Shown in pieces: positions 1-8,180 of a stretch of 64,000 bases of DNA. This stretch comes from Caldilineaceae bacterium (GTDB lineage Bacteria > Chloroflexota > Anaerolineae > Caldilineales > Caldilineaceae). The stretch lies in assembly GCA_019637685.1 (NCBI GenBank), contig JAHBVF010000014.1:62001-126000 (forward strand). Reading direction: 5' to 3'. The notes under the pieces were generated by a model. The model did not search any database. It was not told the origin of the DNA and saw only the letters and a program-made list of their open reading frames with translations. The translations under genes and the position numbers were made by a program. Positions within the stretch are counted from its first letter, which is position 1, and each line of letters starts with the position of its first letter.

Positions 1-1
1 A

Positions 2-733
2 TTTCTCTTCCCCGCGATGGCCGAGCGGGACGAGGTGATGCTCTCCAATATGGCCGGGATGTATGCTCCCCAGGGTGCAGAGCACGCCTGGGCTTTTCTG
101 CTCGCTTTGGCTCGGGGTCTGACCCAGGCCCGGGAGCAACAGAAGCAGCATCAGTGGAAGGCTGGTTCTGTGGTAGAAATCACCGGTATGACTCTGGGCA
201 TTATTGGCATGGGCGGCTTTGGGATGGAGATGGTGAAACGGGCCGCGGGGTATAATATGACGATTCTGGCCGTAGACCCTATGCGCACGGATATCCCCCC
301 GGGTGTGGCTGAGCTGAAACCGGCCAGCAAAGAGAATATCCACAGCCTGCTGCGCCGGTCCGATGCGGTGATGATGGCCTGCCCGCGCACGCCGGAGACC
401 TATCATCTGATCAGCACAGAAGAACTGGCGTTGATGAAGCCGACCGCCTACCTGATCAATGTGACACGGGGCGGCATTATTGATGAAGACGCGCTGGTGG
501 CTGCGCTGGAAGCAGGCGAGATTGCCGGCGCCGCGCTGGATGTGACTGAAAAAGAACCCCTGCCCGCGGAAAGCTCGCTGTGGGATGCGCCCAATCTGTT
601 GCTCACGCCCCACCGGGCTGGCGCGTCCCAACACCGGCCACAGGTAATTGTGCGCTTCTTCCAGGAGCAATTGCAGCGCTATCTGACCGGGGAGCGCCCG
701 CGCAACGTCATCGACAAGCGCCGGGGATACTAA
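2..733 (+). CDS. D-2-hydroxyacid dehydrogenase, 5' partial
   Basis: NAD-dependent D-isomer-specific 2-hydroxyacid dehydrogenase. The frame is open to the left edge, so the N-terminal part of the catalytic domain lies outside the window. Visible are the Rossmann dinucleotide motif GMGGFG, the catalytic Arg in NVTRGG, the Glu region EKEPLP and the catalytic His in LTPHRAG. These are in the usual order for the family (phosphoglycerate or hydroxypyruvate/glyoxylate reductases). The substrate cannot be told from what is visible. The first in-frame ATG (17) is unlikely to be the true start, because the family has roughly 80-100 residues before this point. Confidence 0.9.
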   Translation, partial: FLFPAMAERDEVMLSNMAGMYAPQGAEHAWAFLLALARGLTQAREQQKQHQWKAGSVVEITGMTLGIIGMGGFGMEMVKRAAGYNMTILAVDPMRTDIPPGVAELKPASKENIHSLLRRSDAVMMACPRTPETYHLISTEELALMKPTAYLINVTRGGIIDEDALVAALEAGEIAGAALDVTEKEPLPAESSLWDAPNLLLTPHRAGASQHRPQVIVRFFQEQLQRYLTGERPRNVIDKRRGY

Positions 734-814
734 AAACGGACGACGAAAGATTCGTCGGGAAACGGACAGAACGCCACAGGTGTGGGAATTTTTCTGTCCG
801 TTTCCCGGAAAATG

Positions 815-2083
815 TCAATGGGATTGGCTGTAGAATTTGGCAAACGCCTGGGCCGCGGCTTCGGTTAAATCGCCGCCTCCCTCCTCCGCGTTGACCAGCA
901 AGACGAAGCCCACCCCTGCCTCCGGCAGCAGACCGATGACACTGACAAAGCCATCGAACGCGCCTGTGTGGCTGACCAGGCGCAGGCCGTCGGCCTGTAC
1001 AATTTCCCAGCCCAGGCCGTATTCCTCCAACAGGGGCGTCCACATCTCCGCCAGAGACTCTTCCGAGACGATGCGCGTACCGTCGCGGGCCATGCCCCGG
1101 TTGACAAGCATTTGCATATACAACCCCATCTCCCGCGCGCTGGCTTTGAGGGAACCGGACGGGGCCAGCGCGTCGTCGTCCCGGTCTTCGCTTTCCAGCG
1201 CTTCCGCGTCGCCGCCGCTGGTGTCATAGGCCAGAGAGTGATTGGGATTTTGCCGGGCTTCGCTCACGTAGACAGTGGCCGTCTCCATTCCCAGGGGATC
1301 GAGCAGCCGCTCGCGCAGCAGCCGGGCATAGCTTTCGTGGACGGTATCAAAATCACTCCCCGCGGCCAGGGCAGCCAGATAGCCTGCTAGGGATGAGGAG
1401 ATATTGCTGTAGCTAAAGACCTCCCCTGGCGCGTCCAGCAGTTCGGCCTCGCCAGCCACAGCAAAGATGTCGTCCACGCTTGGGCTGTCGGGCAGGGCCT
1501 CTTCCGCGTCGTCGGGGATGCCGCTGGTCATGGAAAGCAGATGGCGAAAGGTGACTGTCTCGCTGGCGTCGTCCTCGGCCAGGGCAAAGTCCGGGTCGAT
1601 CTCCACCACAGGTGTATCCCATTCCACCACACCGGCGTCCACAAGTGTTGCCACCAGCAGCGCGGTCATAGATTTGTGGGTGGACCCAATGTGGAAAAGC
1701 GTATCCCCATCCACGGGCAGATTCTTCTCCACATCGCGCAGCCCGTAGCCCTCTACCAGAAGCGGCCCATCCCCATTGACAACAGCCAGAGAGAGGCCGG
1801 GGATGCTGTTCTCTTCCTGGGCGTCCTGAATGTAGGCGGCGAAATCTGCCACCCACTTTTTATCTTCCGGGGCAGGCAGGGCGGTGGCAGATGCCAGAGG
1901 GGTGTCTGTCGGCTCCGCGACTGCGGCTGCCGGTTGCGACACTGCTGCTGGCGGGGCTGGCTCGGCAATGGCCGGGCTGTCACAGCCGCCCAGCAGCCAC
2001 AGCACAGCGAGCAGCCCGAGCAAAAGGCGAAGGTTGATGAGGGCGTTGTTCTTTGAGCGCGCGATCGGGCCTGCTGTAGACAT
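815..2083 (-). CDS. Serine beta-lactamase-family hydrolase, lipoprotein
   Basis: Penicillin-binding-protein/class C beta-lactamase fold (PF00144 type), 422 aa. The N-terminus is a lipoprotein signal ending in the lipobox LLGGC (Cys34), followed by an Ala/Pro-rich linker, so the enzyme should be anchored outside the membrane. Active-site elements are the SxxK motif STHK (about residue 132), the YxN motif YSN (about 223) and HTG (about 370). Likely an esterase, D-aminopeptidase or peptidase rather than a true antibiotic resistance enzyme (inference). Start 2083 has an AGGAC-like ribosome site. An in-frame ATG at 2107 overlaps the stop of the upstream dehydrogenase (ATGA), so the two genes are probably co-translated. 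Confidence 0.88.
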   Translation of the reverse strand: MSTAGPIARSKNNALINLRLLLGLLAVLWLLGGCDSPAIAEPAPPAAVSQPAAAVAEPTDTPLASATALPAPEDKKWVADFAAYIQDAQEENSIPGLSLAVVNGDGPLLVEGYGLRDVEKNLPVDGDTLFHIGSTHKSMTALLVATLVDAGVVEWDTPVVEIDPDFALAEDDASETVTFRHLLSMTSGIPDDAEEALPDSPSVDDIFAVAGEAELLDAPGEVFSYSNISSSLAGYLAALAAGSDFDTVHESYARLLRERLLDPLGMETATVYVSEARQNPNHSLAYDTSGGDAEALESEDRDDDALAPSGSLKASAREMGLYMQMLVNRGMARDGTRIVSEESLAEMWTPLLEEYGLGWEIVQADGLRLVSHTGAFDGFVSVIGLLPEAGVGFVLLVNAEEGGGDLTEAAAQAFAKFYSQSH

Positions 2084-2103
2084 ATCCGTCCTGTCTTTCC
2101 TGT

Positions 2104-3153
2104 TCATGTGAAATTGATGCAGAGTTTGATAGCGTCGGTTGGGTCCTGAAATGTGTGGAGAAAAGCGTCCGCGGCCTGGGCAAAGGGCACAATCGGCTCG
2201 GCGATGCCCTGGGAGGTAAGCCAGCCCCGGCGGAAGAACTCCACGACTGTTACTTCCAGCCGGGCCAAATCCCACTGGGGCGCTTCCCGGCTGGGATTGT
2301 CCCACACGGGCATACTGCTGATCAGTTCCAGCCGGTTGTGATGCCATTCCGCGCCCAAAGGCAGATGGCTGTGTTCGCCTTTGTAGTAGCCCAGGGTGAC
2401 GATACGGGCGCATTGGCCCACACTGCGCATGGCCCCGTAGAGCGCGGGATAGCTGCCGCTGGCCTCGATAGCCACATCCGCGGGCCGACCCAACAGACGG
2501 CGCACAGCCAGCCCCCCATCCTCGGCCGCGGGATCGATTGTGGCTGTCGCGCCCAAGCGTTCGGCCAGCGCCCGGCGTTTGGGCAGGGGGTCCACAGCGA
2601 CAATTTCCGCGCAGCCAGCCCGGGCCAGCAGTTGGACCACACACAGCCCAATCGCGCCCATCCCGGAGACGGCCACAATATCCCCCAATGTGACGCGGGC
2701 ATCGCGCACCGCGCCATAGGCATAGAGCGCCGGGTCCAGACAGACCGCATCCGCAGGGGCAAGTTCGGGCGGCAGGTGGTGGAGCGCAGCAGCCGCTTTG
2801 GTGACACTCTCGGCCACTGGGCCGTAGCCGTAGACCCGATCGCCGGGCTGGAAACCGGCCACATCCGCGCCCACTTCCGTCACCGCGCCCACGGCCATAT
2901 TGCCGATGAACTGGCCGACAAAGCCGGGCGCGGCGTTGGGTGCATCGGCTGGGGCGGGCACAAAGAGGCGCAGAGCCGGGTCAAAACGCTGCTCCTGAAA
3001 GGGAGATTCGCCGCTGAAGATGTGGAACATTGTGCCGTGCTTCACCGCGGCGAATTCTGTGCGGAAACGTACCTGCCCCGGCTGGAGCGGGCCGTCGGTG
3101 TACTCTGCCAGCACCGCGTGTTGGGGCGCGTCAACGAAGAGTCCTCGGGGCAT
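2104..3153 (-). CDS. Medium-chain alcohol dehydrogenase-like oxidoreductase
   Basis: MDR-family protein of 349 aa with a GroES-like N-terminal half and a Rossmann half carrying GMGAIG (about residue 180). It resembles zinc-type threonine or sorbitol dehydrogenases. The four-Cys structural zinc lobe is not visible, so it may be a zinc-poor member. The start at 3153 is preceded by AGAGGA at good spacing; a longer frame to 3213 lacks such a site and starts in repeat-like sequence. It is the first gene of a two-gene minus-strand operon with the serine hydrolase, their ends overlapping by ATGA if the longer hydrolase start is used. Substrate unknown. Confidence 0.85.
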   Translation of the reverse strand: MPRGLFVDAPQHAVLAEYTDGPLQPGQVRFRTEFAAVKHGTMFHIFSGESPFQEQRFDPALRLFVPAPADAPNAAPGFVGQFIGNMAVGAVTEVGADVAGFQPGDRVYGYGPVAESVTKAAAALHHLPPELAPADAVCLDPALYAYGAVRDARVTLGDIVAVSGMGAIGLCVVQLLARAGCAEIVAVDPLPKRRALAERLGATATIDPAAEDGGLAVRRLLGRPADVAIEASGSYPALYGAMRSVGQCARIVTLGYYKGEHSHLPLGAEWHHNRLELISSMPVWDNPSREAPQWDLARLEVTVVEFFRRGWLTSQGIAEPIVPFAQAADAFLHTFQDPTDAIKLCINFT

Positions 3154-3298
3154 ACGATCCTCTGCTTTCTGGCGTGGCTGGATAGATGGGAAAATTTCGA
3201 CGCAAAGGCGCAAAAAAATCGCCTTGCTCTCTGTGCCTTTGTATCGTTGGCGTTATGAATTCTGTTGCCGTTGATCCCTACAGAAAATCCACAATTTG

Positions 3299-3333
3299 CC
3301 AAAGGTCTGGTACAATTTGTGCCAGACCTTTGG
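3299..3333. repeat. 35-bp palindrome, operator-like
   Basis: Perfect 12-bp arms CCAAAGGTCTGG and CCAGACCTTTGG flank an 11-base centre (TACAATTTGTG) that itself contains ACAA/TTGT. No T-run follows, so it is not a typical terminator. It lies about 150-180 bp upstream of the adh-like gene and could be a regulator site or a dispersed palindromic repeat. Confidence 0.5.
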
Positions 3334-3624
3334 TGTGTACAATCGACAGGACAACCCATAGGACCAGGTGAATTGAATATATTGGCGAAAAGAGTCATCT
3401 GCAATTTGCCCATTATACTCGCCACGGTCATAAACCAACATTTTTTTTGCTCGGGTAGGAATGCAAGGTTAGCCCCGTGGTCAGCATACAGGACCCAAAC
3501 GCGCAAAAATGCTTGTCCTATTCTCCGCCGAAGACGGGTGGACGGAAGATGAATGGCTGTATGCCGCCCTGCCCGAAATCCCGCTTTTGACATTCTCGCA
3601 GACAGCCGTGAGGAAAGTTATTCC

Positions 3625-3650
3625 GTAGACGACGGGAAGTCTACTTATTT
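3625..3650 (+). promoter_or_regulatory. Terminator-like hairpin in pheT leader
   Basis: Arms GTAGAC and GTCTAC with an 8-base loop are followed by TTATTT, 28 bases before pheT. The stem is short, so an attenuator role is only a possibility. Confidence 0.25.
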
Positions 3651-3677
3651 GGTCTATAGCACTTTCAGGAGTACCTA

Positions 3678-6257
3678 ATGCTCGTCCCAATTTCGTGGCT
3701 CAAAGAATACGTAGACATTAATCTGCCCATCGACGCACTGGCCGAGCGCATCACTCTGGCCGGGCTGGAAGTGGCCGCGGTCAAGCGGGTGGGCGACTGG
3801 TGGGACGCGGACACACTCGTCGTCGGCCAGGTGATCGCGGTGAAGGATCATCCGGAGGCGGACCGGCTGGTGCTGGTGGATGTGGAGCACGGCGAGGCCG
3901 AACCCCAACAGGTGGTGACAGGCGCGCCCAATCTCTTCCAGTATAAAGGCCAGAGCGTGGCCGCTGGCACACTGCCCGTCCTCAAAGTCGCCTTTGCCCG
4001 CCAGGGCGCGGTGCTGGTGGACGCGTACAGCGACGAACGCCCCCGCCCCTTCAAAAAACTCAAACCGGCCAAAATCCGTGGCATCCGCTCCTCTGGAATG
4101 GTCTGTTCGGAGCTGGAACTGGGGCTGAGCGAAGAGCACGAGGGCATTCTCCTCTTGCCCCTCGACGCCCCTCCCGGCCTGCCCCTGCGCGACTATCTGG
4201 GCGATGATGTGGTGGAGATCGAACTGACGCCGGATATGGCCCGCTGCCTGAGTATGAGCGGCGTGGCGCGGGAAGTCCACGCGCTGACCGGCGCGGCCCT
4301 CCATCTGCCCGCGGACGATTGCCAGCCCCGCGGGGACGACAGCGCGGCCGATTACGTGGCCGTGGAAATCGCAGACCCCAGCCTTTGCAACCGCTATACC
4401 GCCACTCTCATCCGCGATGTGACCGTCGGCCCCTCGCCCCTGTGGATGCAGGAGCGGCTGCGCAAGGCCGGGATGCGCCCCATCAGCAATATCGTGGACA
4501 TCACCAATTATGTGATGCTTGAAACCGGCCAGCCCCTGCACGCCTTCGACTACGACCTGCTGGCCGCGCGGGCACAGGCCAGCGGCGCGGCCAAACCGAG
4601 GGTTATCGTGCGCAGCGCCCACCCCGGCGAAAAGATGACAACTCTCGACGGCCAGGCCCGCCAACTGGACGGTTCGATGCTGCTGATTACCGACACTGCC
4701 GGGCCGCTGGCCATCGCCGGTGTGATGGGCGGCGCTGAGACGGAAGTCCACGACGGCACTCGCCACATTCTGCTGGAAGCGGCCACTTTCGAGGGCATCA
4801 ACAACCGGCGCACCAGCCAGAAGCTCAAATTGCACAGCGAGGCCAGCCACCGCTTCACCCGGGGTGTGCCCGCCACCCTCAACGACGTTGCCGCGCGCCG
4901 CGCCGCTGAATTGATGCGCCTCTACGCGGGGGGGCGTATCGTTCCCGGCATTGTGGACGCCTATCCCGCACCCCAGGCCGAGACGACTGTCTACACCAGC
5001 GCGGGAGATGTGCGCCGCCTGCTGGGAATGGATTTGACCCGCGGCCAGATTGCCAGCGCGCTGGAAAAACTCGACTTCCGGGTAAAGGAAGTCCCTATGC
5101 CCCCTACCGACGCGCCGACGAATGCCGTCCTCGGCCTCTACCGGGCGGACGACGAGCCAGTGCTGGCCGCGACTGTGCCCTGGCATCGCCTGGACATCGC
5201 CATGCCCGCGGACCTGACCGAAGAGGTGGCGCGTATTGTGGGCTATGACAAAGTGGGGGTCACACTGCTGGACACGGCCTTGCCGCCCCAACGCCGCAAT
5301 GAAGTGTTGGAAGCCGAGGAGAAGCTGCGGGACATTCTCATTGCCTGTGGCTTGCAGGACACAATCGGCTACGCCCTGACCACACCGGAGAATCACCGCA
5401 AGCTGCTGGCGACGAATGGCAGCACTCCTGACCCGAAGTTCATCGAACTGGCGAATCCCCTTTCAATGGATCGCCGGGTCATGCGCCGGGATTTGATGGT
5501 CAGCGCGTTGGAAAACCTGGCCTACAACAGCCGCTACACCGATCGCCAGGCCCTCTTTGAGATTGGCCGGGTCTATCGACCAGAGAACGGCGACGGCACA
5601 TTGCCGCAGGAAGATCGCCGGGTCTGCATCGCCCTGACCGGCTCCCGCCAGCCCGTTAACTATCACAGCAGCGACAGCGATAAGGATAGCTTCGACTTCT
5701 TCGACCTGAAGGGCGTTGTGGAGACGCTGGTCAGCCGTATGGGCATTGAAGCCGGCGCGCTCCGTTTCGCCGCCCACCCGGATTCCGCTTCCTTCGGCCC
5801 CCGCTGCGCGCTGGTCAGCATCGGCGAGCGTAGTTTGGGCATCCTCGGCGAACTGCACCCGAAAGTACGGACTGCCTTTGGCCTGGGCGACGAGCGGGTC
5901 TGTGTGGCCGAACTGCATATCGGGCCGCTGGTTCGTCCCAGTTGGCAGCTGTCCAATATGCCAGCCATCAGCGTCTATCAGCCCGTGCGCGAGGACCTGG
6001 CCTTTGCCGTGGACGAGGAAGTGACTGTGCGTCGGGTGCGGGATGCGATTGTGGCCGGCGGCGGCGATCTGCTGGTAGATGTGGAACTCTTCGATATCTA
6101 CCGGGGTGCGCCCCTGCCCGTGGGACAGAAATCCCTGGCCTGGCGGGTGGCCTATCAGAGCGCCGAGCGCAATCTGGCCGAAAAGGAAGTCAATAATCTG
6201 CGGGTAAAGATTGTCAAGGCGGTGGAAGAGGCGACGGGTGGGGTCTTGCGGGGGTAG
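3678..6257 (+). CDS. pheT: Phenylalanyl-tRNA synthetase beta subunit
   Basis: Full-length bacterial PheRS beta chain, 859 aa. It begins with the family sequence [12 protein letters not shown] and carries the EMAP-like tRNA-binding domain (about residues 40-155, with KDHPEADRL). The B3/B4 editing and B5 regions follow ([14 protein letters not shown]), then the catalytic-like core and the C-terminal anticodon-binding FDX-ACB domain (about 758-858). It pairs with PheS to charge tRNA-Phe in the cytoplasm. Start is fixed by AGGAG eight bases upstream. The alpha-subunit gene is not adjacent, so pheS must lie elsewhere in this genome. Confidence 0.98.
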   Translation: MLVPISWLKEYVDINLPIDALAERITLAGLEVAAVKRVGDWWDADTLVVGQVIAVKDHPEADRLVLVDVEHGEAEPQQVVTGAPNLFQYKGQSVAAGTLPVLKVAFARQGAVLVDAYSDERPRPFKKLKPAKIRGIRSSGMVCSELELGLSEEHEGILLLPLDAPPGLPLRDYLGDDVVEIELTPDMARCLSMSGVAREVHALTGAALHLPADDCQPRGDDSAADYVAVEIADPSLCNRYTATLIRDVTVGPSPLWMQERLRKAGMRPISNIVDITNYVMLETGQPLHAFDYDLLAARAQASGAAKPRVIVRSAHPGEKMTTLDGQARQLDGSMLLITDTAGPLAIAGVMGGAETEVHDGTRHILLEAATFEGINNRRTSQKLKLHSEASHRFTRGVPATLNDVAARRAAELMRLYAGGRIVPGIVDAYPAPQAETTVYTSAGDVRRLLGMDLTRGQIASALEKLDFRVKEVPMPPTDAPTNAVLGLYRADDEPVLAATVPWHRLDIAMPADLTEEVARIVGYDKVGVTLLDTALPPQRRNEVLEAEEKLRDILIACGLQDTIGYALTTPENHRKLLATNGSTPDPKFIELANPLSMDRRVMRRDLMVSALENLAYNSRYTDRQALFEIGRVYRPENGDGTLPQEDRRVCIALTGSRQPVNYHSSDSDKDSFDFFDLKGVVETLVSRMGIEAGALRFAAHPDSASFGPRCALVSIGERSLGILGELHPKVRTAFGLGDERVCVAELHIGPLVRPSWQLSNMPAISVYQPVREDLAFAVDEEVTVRRVRDAIVAGGGDLLVDVELFDIYRGAPLPVGQKSLAWRVAYQSAERNLAEKEVNNLRVKIVKAVEEATGGVLRG

Positions 6258-6266
6258 TAGAGGCGA

Positions 6267-6638
6267 ATGTTCTTCTATCACGGCACTGACATTGACAGCG
6301 CATTGGACATTCTGAACGACGGTTTGAGTGTCGAACGGTTGCGGCTACTTCAATCGCTTCGCCAAACACAGCTTGGCCCTGGCTTGTATGTGACGGAAGA
6401 CCCGGAAACCGCCTGGTTCTTTGCGTCTCTGGCTCCGGGCAATCGCGGACGTGGCTACACCGTTCTCGAAATCGAATTGGCAGACAGTGCTTTTGAAAAG
6501 CTGCGCCGTAATGGATTTGTCTATGTGGAGGAGATTGTAAACGTTCCGTTTCGTGCAATGCAATATCGCTTTGCATTGACAGCGTTCGCTGAGATAAACG
6601 CGCAGGCGATCTTTCGCCCGTTTCGTAGGCAGGAGTGA
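6267..6638 (+). CDS. ADP-ribosyltransferase-fold-like small protein
   Basis: 123 aa, not assigned to a named family with certainty. The N-terminus YHGTDIDSALDILNDGL followed by GPGLYVTEDPETAWFFA matches the pattern of small ART-like proteins (HGT near the start, then G-hydrophobic-YxT and an A-W-FA helix) that often act as toxins or modify host molecules. Starts nine bases after pheT and is followed four bases later by a second small gene, so the two look like a co-transcribed pair. Enzymatic activity is inferred from pattern only; the Glu of classical ARTs cannot be placed reliably. Confidence 0.55.
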   Translation: MFFYHGTDIDSALDILNDGLSVERLRLLQSLRQTQLGPGLYVTEDPETAWFFASLAPGNRGRGYTVLEIELADSAFEKLRRNGFVYVEEIVNVPFRAMQYRFALTAFAEINAQAIFRPFRRQE

Positions 6639-6642
6639 GGAA

Positions 6643-7041
6643 ATGGATAAAAAGCGTCGTTACTCGCTGGATGAGTTAGACGTGGGCAATGCTGCGGTAT
6701 TTCGAGAACAAGGTGGCGTTTTCTCACATACACACACAATACACTTTGCGCGTCCATTGACCCTGGCCGAGCGGATGCTCTTTGTGGATGTGCTCACAGG
6801 TTTCTACCACACAGTACACTTCTCGCGCCGCTTTGGCGACGGACTGGTCGATGTTCCCGTTGTAGAGTTTCCAGAGGACGGCATCGCACGCTATACCCTG
6901 CGCCAGACGGCATTGAGCGGTCCATGGAAAGAGCTTCTGCTGGCGATTCTCGCCAACTTCGGCCACGAAGTCGCGCCGATCCGTCTACACGACGATAGCC
7001 GGGTCTTTGCGCCCGCTCTTTCCGCCGTTGCGCCTGATTGA
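6643..7041 (+). CDS. Hypothetical protein, partner of the ART-like gene
   Basis: 132 aa, family not recognised. Mixed alpha/beta composition, with no membrane segment or signal peptide. Contains a His-rich stretch FSHTHTIHFARPLT (about residues 26-39) and a second FYHTVHF (about 53-59). It has a good ribosome site (AGGAGTGAGGAA) and starts four bases after the ART-like gene, followed by a strong terminator. In this setting it could be an antidote or co-factor for the upstream protein; this is inference from synteny. Confidence 0.6.
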   Translation: MDKKRRYSLDELDVGNAAVFREQGGVFSHTHTIHFARPLTLAERMLFVDVLTGFYHTVHFSRRFGDGLVDVPVVEFPEDGIARYTLRQTALSGPWKELLLAILANFGHEVAPIRLHDDSRVFAPALSAVAPD

Positions 7042-7059
7042 CAAATCGTCTCACCTGGA

Positions 7060-7108
7060 AAAAGAGCGAACGCCCTGAATATCAATTCGGAGCGTTCGCT
7101 CTTTTCTT
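7060..7108. terminator. Bidirectional intrinsic terminator
   Basis: Perfect 14-bp stem AAAAGAGCGAACGC (7060-7073) with GCGTTCGCTCTTTT (7092-7105), followed by CTT. A-run and T-run on opposite sides allow it to end both the plus-strand pair and the minus-strand rnz that converges on it. Confidence 0.85.
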
Positions 7109-7145
7109 ATCCGCATTCATCCGCCCAATCAACGTCCTCAGCGTT

Positions 7146-8087
7146 CTATCTCTTCACCACTTCCAGCGGCTGATCCTTCCGCACCCGGAAGTGGTCCAAG
7201 TCGTGGGCCACAATTGTATTGGGAAATTCGGCTTGGGCCTCGGCCAGCACATCCTGCGTGCGGTAGCGGCGGCTGAGGTGATGGAGGATTAGCTGCTTGA
7301 CGCCGGACTTGGCGGCCAGTTTGGCCGCGGCTTTGGCGGTGATGTGGCCGTGGGCCTTTGCCATCTCCGCTTCCTCTTCCAAATACGTCGATTCGATGAC
7401 CAGCAGGTCCGCGTCGGCCACAATTTTGTGCAGGGGACCCGTGCGCCCCACATCCCCGATAAAGCAGAACTTTGCGCCCCGCTGGGCCTCCCCCAATACG
7501 GCGTCGGGGTGAATCACCCGCCCGTCGGCCAGGGTAATTGCTTTGCCCTCCACCAGTTCCCGGCGGGCGGGGCCGTTGGGAACGCCCAGTGCTTCGGCCG
7601 CCGCGTTGTCGAAGGGACGGCGGGTGCGCTCCTCGAAGGTGAAGCCGAAGCAGCCCGCACCCCGATGGACGACGGGGAAGGCGGTGAGGGTGAAATGGCG
7701 ATCCTCGAAGAGCAACCCCTCTTCCAGTAGATTGAGGGTGACACCAGAATTGGCAATGTTATTGGCGCCAAAGACCACTTCCATCAGCCCGCGCACCCGT
7801 CCAATAGCGGGCGCGCCACCGTAGATATTCAGTTCGTCCAGCGCTTCCCAGTGGCCCAGGGTGCTGGCCAGACCGCCCAATCCCAAAATGTGATCCAAAT
7901 GGCCGTGGGTGAGGAGGATTTTGTCCAGACGGCGAAAACCCAGACCGCTGCGCAATATCTGGCGCTGGGTTCCCTCGCCGCAGTCGATGAGGAAGCGATG
8001 TTCGTTCACCATCACCAGCGCGGAGGAAAGCCCCCGATGGGCCGAGGGCGCGCTGGCCGATGTACCAAAAAAGACGAGTTCAAACAC
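7146..8087 (-). CDS. rnz: Ribonuclease Z (tRNA 3' endonuclease)
   Basis: Metallo-beta-lactamase-fold tRNase Z, 313 aa, which cuts the 3' trailer from tRNA precursors. It starts with the family block [12 protein letters not shown], and the zinc motif HGHLDH sits at residues 61-66. Further metal ligands are in [11 protein letters not shown] and near the C-terminus ([10 protein letters not shown], then a final His). Length is usual for the short bacterial form. The start codon is GTG (8085-8087) with GAGG upstream. It lies downstream of topA on the same strand, separated by an inverted repeat. Confidence 0.93.
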   Translation of the reverse strand: MFELVFFGTSASAPSAHRGLSSALVMVNEHRFLIDCGEGTQRQILRSGLGFRRLDKILLTHGHLDHILGLGGLASTLGHWEALDELNIYGGAPAIGRVRGLMEVVFGANNIANSGVTLNLLEEGLLFEDRHFTLTAFPVVHRGAGCFGFTFEERTRRPFDNAAAEALGVPNGPARRELVEGKAITLADGRVIHPDAVLGEAQRGAKFCFIGDVGRTGPLHKIVADADLLVIESTYLEEEAEMAKAHGHITAKAAAKLAAKSGVKQLILHHLSRRYRTQDVLAEAQAEFPNTIVAHDLDHFRVRKDQPLEVVKR

Positions 8088-8131
8088 GGGGGAACCTCGA
8101 TAGTGATGTAGCGCGCAGGGTGAAGGGGTGG

Positions 8132-8180
8132 CAAGATGAGAAGGTGAAGTATACTGTCACCCCCTCACCTTGTCATCTTG
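8132..8180. repeat. Inverted repeat of the ATGACAAG family, 3' of topA
   Basis: Arms CAAGATGAGAAGGTGA (8132-8147) and TCACCTTGTCATCTTG (8165-8180) pair with one mismatch directly after the topA stop codon. The unit is the same as in the tandem array near 48.0 kb. It may act as a transcription end or an mRNA 3' stabiliser. Confidence 0.65.

Larger units (their letters stand above)
3154..3677. other. Intergenic region between divergent adh-like gene and pheT
   Basis: About 520 bases with no convincing gene. It holds a short repeat block (3198-3246; units like GACGCAAAGGCGC facing GTGCCTTTG), a 35-bp palindrome (3299-3333) and a small hairpin just before pheT (3625-3650). A 39-codon frame at 3509-3628 reads like the start of a Uma2-type protein (WTEDEWL) but has no ribosome site and is probably a remnant or chance. 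Confidence 0.5.

Noticed and set aside
2084..2644. Long 5' extension of the serine-hydrolase frame
   Set aside because: It overlaps the adh-like gene in another frame; the lipoprotein signal begins at 2083.
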